DNA of 64,000 bases from Acidobacteriota bacterium (GTDB lineage Bacteria > Acidobacteriota > Thermoanaerobaculia > Multivoradales > J023), in contig JAJCXO010000018.1 of NCBI GenBank assembly GCA_029263395.1, forward strand, positions 62,001 to 126,000, given 5' to 3'. Shown one piece after another: positions 57,381 through 64,000 of the stretch. Under the pieces are notes generated by a model. It did no database searches. It was given only the letters and a program-made list of their open reading frames with translations, and was not told the origin of the DNA. How positions within the stretch are numbered: position 1 is the first letter of the stretch; each line of letters begins with the position of its first letter. The position numbers and the translations under genes are program-made.

Positions 57381-58483
57381 TCGCCTTCGTTGAGGGTCTG
57401 TAGCGGTTCCGCCTTCTCGATCTTCTCTTCGGCCGTCTCTAGATCTTCGGCTGTCGGAAGGGGCTCTTCCTGCACTAGCGGAGCGAGCGGGTCGAGACTG
57501 AGCTCGACCAGTACCGGGAAGTGGTCAGAACCGAAGCCAGCAAGCCGCTCGAGTCGCACCAATTTGAAGTGGTGGGAGTGGAACACATGGTCGAGGGGCC
57601 AGCGCAGGAACGGTAACTTCGCATTGTACGTGCTGTACAGTCCACGGCCGATCCGCGGATCCAGCAAGCCGCTGACTTTCTGCAACAGGCGAGTGGTATA
57701 AGACCAGGCAACATCGTTGAGGTCTCCGGCGACAATCGTCGGCACATCATGGCTACCGACTTCACGGCCGACCATCAACAACTCGCCGTCGCGTTCGGTG
57801 GTCTCGAGACTCTCTGCCGGGTTCGGCGGCTTCGGATGCAGCAGATGGAGCTGAACTCGATCACCCGTCGCCAAGCGCACCTGGGTGTGGATCGAGGGGA
57901 CATCTGTCTCAACCAGATATTTGACCTGGGGGTCGATCAGCTCCAATCGTGAGTGCAGCAGCATACCGTAGGTGTTGGCCAGCGGTTGCTCGACCTTGTG
58001 ATGGTACGCGGCGTCGAGATCACTCAGGCGCTGTACCCACCAATCGTCGGTCTCGATAGTGAAGACAAGGTCGGGAGAAAGCCTGTGCACATGATCGAGA
58101 AGCTTTTCGGCTCGGCGATTGTCCATGAGGACGTTCGCCACCAGGAGCGACAAATGAGCCCCAGGCCGAGGCGTCGTGGTGGCGACGACCTGCTTCGAAG
58201 CCAGCGGTGTGTAGGGAAAGATTCTATAAGCCTGGAATGCCACGCAGAGCATCAAGAGCGCCATACCCAAACGGTTCAGAGTGCCTTGAGGCACGAGGAT
58301 TCCGCAACTTGCCAAGACAACCAGACCGACAATTCCGATCTGAACCCGCGGGAACTCGCAGGCCCGGATCCACCAGGCATCGTGACGAAAAAGGGGCAGG
58401 ATCGTCATGACCACCAGCAAGGCGGCCAAGGGCGGGCGCAAGGTCTCGATCCAAGACGTGATCATTCGCATCGAGCTCCTCAT
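57377..58483 (-). CDS. Membrane-anchored endonuclease/exonuclease/phosphatase family protein
   Basis: A 368-residue protein. Three N-terminal TM helices (about residues 15-85) are followed by an EEP catalytic domain: VANVLMDNRRAEKLLDHV, FTIETDDWW (metal Glu), HPKPP, AGDLNDVAWS and the C-terminal GSDHFPVLVEL. Members cleave phosphodiesters in nucleic acids or lipids, or dephosphorylate inositol-type substrates. Members with three N-terminal TMs are common and of unknown substrate. The C-terminal 35 residues are acidic. Its ATG overlaps the stop of the upstream UbiB-like gene as ATGA. Confidence 0.9.
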   Translation of the reverse strand: MRSSMRMITSWIETLRPPLAALLVVMTILPLFRHDAWWIRACEFPRVQIGIVGLVVLASCGILVPQGTLNRLGMALLMLCVAFQAYRIFPYTPLASKQVVATTTPRPGAHLSLLVANVLMDNRRAEKLLDHVHRLSPDLVFTIETDDWWVQRLSDLDAAYHHKVEQPLANTYGMLLHSRLELIDPQVKYLVETDVPSIHTQVRLATGDRVQLHLLHPKPPNPAESLETTERDGELLMVGREVGSHDVPTIVAGDLNDVAWSYTTRLLQKVSGLLDPRIGRGLYSTYNAKLPFLRWPLDHVFHSHHFKLVRLERLAGFGSDHFPVLVELSLDPLAPLVQEEPLPTAEDLETAEEKIEKAEPLQTLNEGD

Positions 58484-60143
58484 GGTTTATCGGCAGACCG
58501 ATCTTCCCACAAAATTGTCCAGACCAACCAGAAACCACCGCCAGCGGCAGCCAGGAAACAAAACATGGCGAGTCCCGGATAGCCGAAGATCTTAAACGCT
58601 GTATCAATACGCATCATCAGCGCGGCGCCAACGATCAGCGCCGCCAAGACCAGGCCGGCAGCGATGCGATTGGCAATCTTTTGAAACCCGACGATCAGAA
58701 CTTCTTCGCGAATGGCGTCGATTCGGATCTCGAAGTCGTTCGACGCAACCGCGTCGAGCACGCGGTTGACTCGCCCAGGAAGCTTTTCGGCAAACTCTCG
58801 AGTCTGCATCAGGCCGGAGATCACTCGCCGCCAGGAGGTCTCATCAACGAGCCGCAACCGCAGGATCTCGCCGACGTTGCGTTCGATCGCCGCATTGGGA
58901 TTGAAACTTGGATCCAACGTGCGACCGATCTTGTCCAGCTGCAACAATGCCTTGCCTAGCACCGTGAGCTCAGGCGGGATCCGCAGCCCGCTGCGCGCCG
59001 CAGAGCTGAATACCCGCAAGACGAGTTTGCCGACTTCGAGCTCGGCGAGCGCCGTCTCCTGATGCTGCGCGACGAGCTCGCGGACATCCCGACGAAACTG
59101 AGCTTCATCGTGATGAGTATCTTTTCGCCGAGACGCAGCGCCAGCGACGCCGTACCCTCGCCATCACCCTCGCCGATCGCCATCAACAACTCGAGGAGAT
59201 CGTTCTGCATCGGTGACGGAATCCGTCCGACCATACCCAGGTCGAGAAGCGCGATCCGGTGATCGGGCGTCAGGAAGACGTTGCCTGGATGCGGATCAGC
59301 ATGAAACAGGCCATCGACCAGAATCTGGTGCAGATAGGCGCGGAAGAGTTCTTCGGCGAGCTCCGAGCCTTCGACGTCGAGGCGGACCACGGGGTTGAGT
59401 TCGTCGACCTTGATGCCACGCACATGCTCCATGGTCAACACCCGGCTAGAGGTGTAGTCATCGACCGGCGCAGGCACGAGAATCCGCTCGAATGGCTCCA
59501 AACTGCGTTGCATCGTCTTGAGATTTGCAGCTTCGCATCGATAGTCCAGCTCTTGCAGCAAAGTTCGGCGAAACTCCGAGACGGTTGGACCGAAACCGTA
59601 GCGACGTCCAGTCTCGGTATGCCGGTCGAGAAAGCCCGCGATCTCGGTCAGAGCTTCGAGGTCGTCCTTGACTTGACTGCGAATCCCCGGTCGTTGGACT
59701 TTGACGACCACCAGCCGGCCATCGCGAAGGGTGGCCCGGTGCACCTGCCCGAGTGAAGCCGCCGCCAGCGGTTTCCGGTCGAACCGCGAAAACGCCTTCG
59801 AGATCCTGACACCCAACTCCTTTTTGACAATGGTTCGCACCTCGTCGTAAGGGAACGGCTCGACCTGGTCTTGCAGGCGTGTCAAGGGCTCGAGATAGGC
59901 CAGAGGTAGGAGGTCGACCCGGGTCGACAACATCTGTCCGAGCTTGACGAAGGTCGGCCCCAATTTCTCGAGATCGGACGCCAGCTCTGTAGCTTGGGCA
60001 ACACCTTCCTCGGTTGTATCTGCTGCTTCGAGCATAGCGTCCAACCCCGCCTGCTGGACCAGGTCCGACCGGCCATAACGGATGAGCAGCGTAGCGACAT
60101 CTCGATATCGCCGGAGGTGGGTCGGTTTGAGTGGTATCTTCAT
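58480..60143 (-). pseudogene. ubiB: AarF/UbiB/ABC1-type atypical kinase, split by a frameshift
   Basis: AAGGAG precedes ATG 60143. The first frame carries KLGQMLSTRVDL, LAAASLGQVH (Ala-rich loop), VVVKVQRPG, EELFRAYL, the catalytic HADPHPGN and LLDLGMVG, then loses family resemblance after LRLGEK. The remaining family sequence (DEAQFRRDVRELVAQHQ to two C-terminal TM helices) continues in the -1 frame to a stop at 58480. The shift falls at the A-run read as GAA AAG (plus-strand TTTT, 59122-59125); one extra A, or a -1 slip there, restores a 554-residue protein, normal for the family. UbiB proteins support quinone or lipid metabolism. Mutation, assembly error and programmed slippage are all open. 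The EEP gene is coupled to its true stop. Confidence 0.88.
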
Positions 60144-60534
60144 TTTTGGCTCCTTTCCCGACGCAGATGCAAACGAGTCGCCAGGCCCGCAAATGGGCTG
60201 GCAGCGCTGGCCCTGGTGGAAACCCTGAGGAGCTGAAACTCCTACAAGGATCGATGTAGTTCTTGCACGGCTCGCAGCCGGACGGAGGACGATTCAAACT
60301 TGGTATCGATGGCACGGCCTGTGCAAGTTGGATACCAATGGCGCCAGTTGCAATGGCGCCAGTTGCAACGGCACCAACGGCACGACGACCCCACGTCGAT
60401 GAGCCGAAGACCCGGCCAATCTCGGCTTGCACAGTGACTCGGTTGACTTTGCAGCGGCAAGCCTTATTACAGACCGTTTCACAGAACGATAGCTTTTCAA
60501 CACAATGATTCAGTCACGAGGAGGACTCTGATCA
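60144..60534. repeat. Intergenic region with 15-bp triple repeat
   Basis: Between the divergent UbiB-like and DUF2188 genes lie 391 bases without a supported gene. ATGGCGCCAGTTGCA is repeated at 60338-60352 and 60353-60367, with a degenerate third copy at 60368-60382. A long minus-strand open frame here overlaps ubiB and is not believed. Confidence 0.7.
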
Positions 60535-60933
60535 ATGAATGATTCCACAACCAAGAATTCAGACGCAGAGGCGAGCAATCAACCGTCGATGATCGAGAAG
60601 GTCACCGATAAACTGCCTACCCTGAGCAAGGCCCAAAAGGCTGCGGCGGGAATCGGGTTTGCCGCTGCGGCGGCCGTAGCCAGCGTGGCCATTCGTCAGT
60701 CTCGGAAAAAGCAGTCGAAAGTCATTGAGATCGAACGAGTCTACCATCTCGAGCCAGACGACTCCGCGTGGAAACTCACCCTAGAAGGCTCCACTGGAGC
60801 CCAAGCGAGCTTTGCAACAAAGGAGGAGGGGCTAACCGCTGCCCGAGCTCTCGCTAGCGACAACCCACCGAGCGAGCTTGTGATCCATCTGAGTGACGGC
60901 AGCGAGCAGACCCGTCATCGATACACCAGCTGA
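60535..60933 (+). CDS. DUF2188-domain protein with N-terminal TM segment
   Basis: A 132-residue protein. GGAGGACTCTG lies upstream of the ATG. About 38 polar residues, a hydrophobic stretch (AAAGIGFAAAAAVASVAI, about 37-54), a basic patch (RQSRKKQSK) and a C-terminal DUF2188 domain (VYHLEPDDSAWKLTL to the end). DUF2188 proteins are often salt- or stress-induced. Neighbours are other small stress-type envelope proteins, which fits, but the function is unknown. Confidence 0.8.
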   Translation: MNDSTTKNSDAEASNQPSMIEKVTDKLPTLSKAQKAAAGIGFAAAAAVASVAIRQSRKKQSKVIEIERVYHLEPDDSAWKLTLEGSTGAQASFATKEEGLTAARALASDNPPSELVIHLSDGSEQTRHRYTS

Positions 60934-61352
60934 CCGGAAATCTCCAGCTCAGATAATAGGCACGTCACTGAAATTCCGTCGCCAAGCCCGAGTCGTATGC
61001 AGATGCACTTCTATCTAGCCTGCAGATATATCCTGGGTCGGACGATGGCTCCGGCGTGCCTTGTCTCTCAAGCTCGGCTTTTTAGAACTGTTTTGATTCG
61101 AGTTTCCGGCTGTTTTCCCTGGCGCCGATCAACGGTCGCCTCGAGCTGTCCACTGTACTCGGTTCCAATCTGCGTTCGGTGACCGCTGGCCGCGACGCTT
61201 TATTGCCTAAAACGCGGCCCCCGCCATCCAAGCGCAGGCCACTGTCAGCTGCCATCGAGTTCGCACACGGCGAACAGGATTGGCAGCTTGTTGGTTCAGG
61301 CCCTTATTTTCGGTCCCGGCTGATCAATTGCACCGGCCAGCACCCCAGAGTG
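60934..61352. other. Intergenic region with no recognised feature
   Basis: About 420 bases. Short open frames occur but have no family likeness, no good ribosome sites and no strong codon bias. No terminator, promoter or repeat stands out. Confidence 0.4.
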
Positions 61353-61499
61353 CTAAAGCCTTCGGCCCTTCATCAGCCGGATAACCAATACCACTGCCGC
61401 TACAACCAGTAGGATGTGAATGAAACCACCCATGGTGTAGCTGCTGACGAGACCAAGAATCCAGAGAACAAGTAGGATGACTAGAATCGTTTCGAGCAT
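61353..61499 (-). CDS. lmo0937-family small membrane protein
   Basis: A 48-residue protein that is easy to miss: ATG at 61499, TAG at 61355-61353. It begins MLETILVILLVLWILGLVSS, then GGFIHILLVVAAVVLVIRL and ends KGRRL, which matches the lmo0937 family (two TM hairpin helices with a basic tail) almost along its length. AAAGGAAAAC lies upstream. Function unknown; members are widespread and often sit in general-stress regulons, which fits the neighbouring acidic lipoprotein and CsbD. Confidence 0.85.
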   Translation of the reverse strand: MLETILVILLVLWILGLVSSYTMGGFIHILLVVAAVVLVIRLMKGRRL

Positions 61500-61585
61500 T
61501 TTTTGTTTTCCTTTCAAGAATTGGCACGGCCCTGTTGCCAGAAATTGGCGAGGCTCCGCAGCCAGAAAATCAGTTCGGGTTCAGA

Positions 61586-61819
61586 CTAGTGCCCGTCACC
61601 ATCAACAGCGTCTTCGATCGCATCTTCAGTGTCTTCCACGGCTTCTTCGATGCCATCGCCGATCTCATCGACACCTTCTTCGATGGACTCGCCCGCTTCC
61701 TCGAGCCCATCATCTAGTTTTTCTCCGAGGCTCTTTTCTTCTTTCTGGCAGGCACCGAGGGCGAGTACCAGGCTGAAAGCCAGAAAAGCTCCGGACAACT
61801 TGACAAGTAAATTTTTAAT
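61586..61819 (-). CDS. Small acidic lipoprotein
   Basis: A 77-residue lipoprotein. Starting at ATT 61819, which has AAGGAGAG just upstream, it begins with a neat lipoprotein signal (KNLLVKLSGAFLAFSLVLA) and lipobox LGAC (Cys24). The mature part is almost entirely Glu/Asp-rich helix (LDDGLEEAGESIEEGVDEIG style heptads). The first ordinary start is TTG 61873, which would add 18 residues and spoil the signal. So an ATT start, rare but known for infC, is proposed. Function unknown; similar acidic lipoproteins appear with stress-induced small proteins. Confidence 0.7.
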   Translation of the reverse strand: MKNLLVKLSGAFLAFSLVLALGACQKEEKSLGEKLDDGLEEAGESIEEGVDEIGDGIEEAVEDTEDAIEDAVDGDGH

Positions 61820-62054
61820 CGCTTCTCTCCTTTTGATTGTACTGAGTTGAGGGATCCTCAGATGATAAAGCAAGGATCGTGCCTGAAAGCGATTACGTCA
61901 GATTTCAAGCCATGGCACGTAACTTGCGTTGATCTAGTCACCAAGCTGCGTTTGGCAGTAGTGCGAAAAAGGCATCGGTCGAAGATCAGTGCTTCGAAAG
62001 AGCCGTTTTTCGAAAAGAGCGTACGGTAAAACAACACTTAAAAGGAGTTCAAAC

Positions 62055-62252
62055 ATGAACTGGGACACCGTCGAAGGACAGTGGAAGCAAATGAAGGGCA
62101 AGGTACGGCAACAATGGGGCAAATTGACCGACGACGAAATTGAGCAAGTCGCGGGCCGTCGCGATCTGCTGGTCGGTAAGGTCCAGGAGCGCTACGGGAT
62201 CGCGAGGGATGAAGCCGAAAAGCAGGTCGACGACTATATCGACCAGCTCTGA
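62055..62252 (+). CDS. CsbD family stress protein
   Basis: A 65-residue soluble protein with the CsbD/YjbJ pattern: MNWDTVEGQWKQMKGKVRQQ, WGKLTDDEIEQVAGRRDLL and a C-terminal helix GIARDEAEKQVDDYIDQL. AAGGAG lies upstream of ATG 62055. CsbD is sigma-B controlled in Bacillus and abundant in stationary phase in E. coli; the molecular role is unknown. It sits with DUF2188, lmo0937-like and lipoprotein genes as a likely stress cluster. Confidence 0.93.
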   Translation: MNWDTVEGQWKQMKGKVRQQWGKLTDDEIEQVAGRRDLLVGKVQERYGIARDEAEKQVDDYIDQL

Positions 62253-62268
62253 TCGAATTGTAAGTTCT

Positions 62269-62317
62269 GCCACGGTCTCGCATCTATGACAAAGCGACCG
62301 TGGCGAACTTCGGTTCG
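62269..62317. terminator. Two hairpins between convergent genes
   Basis: GCCACGGT (62269-62276) pairs with ACCGTGGC (62297-62304). Immediately after, CGAAC (62304-62308) pairs with GTTCG (62313-62317) over a TTCG tetraloop. They lie between the convergent CsbD and DUF2254 genes and probably end transcription from either side. No T-run, so factor-dependent stopping is possible. Confidence 0.5.
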
Positions 62318-62379
62318 GAGGCATCTCGAATCCGCGTCGGCGCCGACTTGAAATTGCCAGTACGCTGCGGCTAGCAACT

Positions 62380-63690
62380 TTATGAGTCGGCGTTCAGGGC
62401 CGTCCGTGCCTGATCGTAACAGGCTTCAATAAGAGCTCGGTCAGCGTCGAGATCGAGAGAAAAACCAGCGGTCTCTACGATCCGTTTAGCCTGTACCAGC
62501 AAAACGGCATCCCACCGCTTTCGCCTTCTTCTGCTGAGAGCGACCACGCTTTCCATCAAGGCCGCTACGATCCTTACGTCACCTCGGCCGTAAGTGCGGA
62601 TCTGACCATAAGCCAGATTCAAAAAATCTTCGGCCTCAGGAAAGCGGAGAAAGACCCTTGCTGTTCCGTCACGATCGCGGTACTCCGAGCTCACCGGCAA
62701 ACGCTCCAGTAAACCGTCGAGACCGGCGGACAGACGATGAATCGCCGCCAAAGCTGTATAAGGGTCGTTGATTCCTGGTGACAGGCCGCGCACGGCGATC
62801 TCGGCGAGCCGTTCGACTGCCAAAGGAAGGTCTTTGGAATCCTCTCGGCGATGGACCAACGAGAAGGTCTCACGGATCGATTGTGCCACGGCGTCGGTCA
62901 GCGCCTCTGGCGGTGAGATCAGCGCCAACGTCTGATCCTGAAGAACAAAATCACCGGCCAGCGGCTCGACCATGATCCGCAGATTGTTGTCGGCGGCAAT
63001 CTCCGTCAACCGGTCGACATCCAAGGCACTGAGGTATCCACATCGGGAAGCACAGAACCTGGCGTTGGCCATCGAGAAGCCATTCGGAGGCCAAGGATCC
63101 TCTGCCGTGGAGGCTTCCTCTGGCAAGGTCTGTCGAATCGATTCCGTTAGGATGTTTCCAGCCTCGAGCACCAATTCTCCTGCCTGCATCGCGTTCGAGA
63201 TGTGATGAAAGAAGAAGATGAGGACTCCCACAGCGACAACTGCCAGGACAACTCCGGTCAGAATCGACATCTGAGGCAAAAGTCGAGACCCTGCGTCGCC
63301 GGGCAGATGCAGAAGAACCACCAGACAGTAGACAAACACACTGATGAAGGTACCCAGGACAATCTGATTGCCGGTGTCCGCCATGAAGCCCACCAGCAGC
63401 CGGGGGCCAAACTGAGAAGAGGCCAGGGACAACGCTACGATGACGATGGAGAACGTGACCCCGGCGACGGTGATCATGGAACCGGCGATGGTCGAGAGGA
63501 GACTCCGGGCGGCCTCGGCGCCAGCAGCGGCAAGCCACGGGGTAGGGCCCTCGCCGAGTATGGCCCTAGTTCGGTCAAGGTAGAGATTGGTAAAGGCAAG
63601 AGCGATGGCTCCAGCGACCATCAAGGAAGGCAGGAACCAGAAGCTAGTGCGTATCCGTTGCAAGCTTTCCTGAAGTTTCAATTTCTTCAT
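62380..63690 (-). CDS. DUF2254 integral membrane protein
   Basis: A 436-residue membrane protein. GGAGGCCTG precedes the ATG. Four TM helices fill about residues 18-150 (FWFLPSLMVAGAIALAF, then AGSMITVAGVTFSIVIVALSL, and so on) with the DUF2254 block SSQFGPRLLVGFMADTGNQIVLG. The C-terminal half is cytoplasmic or periplasmic helical with GYLSALDVDRL and SPGINDPYTALAAIHRLSAGL, both typical. Function unknown. It converges with the CsbD gene. Confidence 0.93.
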   Translation of the reverse strand: MKKLKLQESLQRIRTSFWFLPSLMVAGAIALAFTNLYLDRTRAILGEGPTPWLAAAGAEAARSLLSTIAGSMITVAGVTFSIVIVALSLASSQFGPRLLVGFMADTGNQIVLGTFISVFVYCLVVLLHLPGDAGSRLLPQMSILTGVVLAVVAVGVLIFFFHHISNAMQAGELVLEAGNILTESIRQTLPEEASTAEDPWPPNGFSMANARFCASRCGYLSALDVDRLTEIAADNNLRIMVEPLAGDFVLQDQTLALISPPEALTDAVAQSIRETFSLVHRREDSKDLPLAVERLAEIAVRGLSPGINDPYTALAAIHRLSAGLDGLLERLPVSSEYRDRDGTARVFLRFPEAEDFLNLAYGQIRTYGRGDVRIVAALMESVVALSRRRRKRWDAVLLVQAKRIVETAGFSLDLDADRALIEACYDQARTALNADS

Positions 63691-64000
63691 CAGGCCTCCG
63701 GACCGTTAATCGCCGTCTGCGGATCACTCGAGACATTTTTAGAACTAAATTTTAGCCGAAAAGGCTCAAGTTAACCTGTGACGCCTACCTGTAGCGCCTA
63801 TCTGTGGCGCCTGCAATGTCGCATACCTCGTTTTTGTATTCAGGCCGGACTGGTTTCGACGGTCTTCACTGATTAACCGTGGCAAGATCTACAATCGATG
63901 TGTAGATTTTAACGTCGCTCTGTTGCGGTGCCCATCCTCAGCCCCGCCACAAGTGGCCCAAACCTGGAGCCCGAGAACTATCGCCGGAGAATCGAACTAA
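63691..64000. other. Window end: 13-bp triple repeat and tmRNA-like segment
   Basis: No gene is seen. Three 13-base units, CCTGTGACGCCTA (63775-63787), CCTGTAGCGCCTA (63788-63800) and TCTGTGGCGCCTG (63801-63813), stand in tandem. At 63843-63862 GGCCGGACTGGTTTCGACGG resembles the conserved 5' end of tmRNA, but the first bases are not GGGG and no resume-codon region is recognisable in the 140 bases left. A hairpin ATCTACA/TGTAGAT followed by TTT lies near 63889-63912. Confidence 0.35.

Noticed and set aside
59458-60432. 324-codon minus-strand open frame starting near the 15-bp repeat
   Set aside because: It overlaps the well-supported UbiB-like gene in another frame; the repeat explains the hydrophobic AVATGAIATGAI start.
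60997-61412. Short plus-strand frames (60997-61182 and 61179-61412)
   Set aside because: No signature, weak starts, and the second overlaps the lmo0937-like gene on the other strand.

Overview
The window looks like chromosomal DNA from an Acidobacteriota bacterium, most likely near the Thermoanaerobaculia. This is inferred from gene content: a PadR regulator fused by overlap to an ADOP-type duplicated ABC permease, two large Ser/Thr kinase-TPR proteins, a TIGR02999-like sigma factor, a DUF1800/DUF1501 pair, a PA/M28/PDZ exopeptidase behind a TolB-like propeller, an FHA-RDD protein and a giant RHS protein. Base composition is GC-rich with a few AT-rich intergenic islands. No rRNA, tRNA, CRISPR array, insertion sequence or prophage was recognised.

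Layout. 1-8.7 kb: a decaying 42-bp tandem array, a cytochrome P450, poly(A) polymerase/CCA-transferase, an RdgC-like protein, a REP-like hairpin pair, an alpha/beta hydrolase-OsmC fusion and a large secreted CxxCH protein behind a near-consensus promoter. 8.7-13.5 kb: a minus-strand phosphate-uptake operon, arsR-pstS-pstC-pstA-pstB-patatin, with no phoU or phoBR in it. 13.5-17.9 kb: PadR/ADOP and an MNT-HEPN pair. 17.9-23.7 kb: the M28 peptidase, then an ATGA-coupled trio of an ECF sigma factor, a one-TM protein and a periplasmic protein with four STN-like repeats, each carrying a Cys pair. 23.8-29.4 kb: a histone-deacetylase-family hydrolase and class I ribonucleotide reductase nrdAB. 29.6-36 kb: a fatty acyl-AMP ligase, a small membrane protein, DUF1800/DUF1501, a degraded redox-protein fragment and MsrA. 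36-45.4 kb: the RHS protein with a PD-(D/E)XK-like C-terminus, a kinase and a convergent sigma factor. 45.4-49.8 kb: a four-gene envelope cluster (MauE-like, thioredoxin-like, porin-like, lipoprotein). 49.8-57.2 kb: FHA-RDD, M64 peptidase with RsmE, and a second kinase-TPR protein. 57.4-64 kb: an EEP-family enzyme translationally coupled to a frameshifted UbiB/AarF kinase, then a set of small stress/envelope proteins (DUF2188, lmo0937-like, acidic lipoprotein, CsbD) and a DUF2254 membrane protein.

Two themes run through the window. First, many operons use 4-nt start/stop overlaps (ATGA or TTGA), and several genes probably start at TTG, GTG or even CTG/ATT. Second, short tandem duplications (10-24 bp, two to four copies) recur at gene ends and in intergenic DNA, three of them across stop codons; there are also two older degenerate arrays and a dispersed ~210-bp repeat. 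The least familiar system is the sigma factor/TM protein/STN-repeat cassette at 21.0-23.7 kb. The RHS C-terminus and the MauE-Trx-porin-lipoprotein cluster are the next most interesting.
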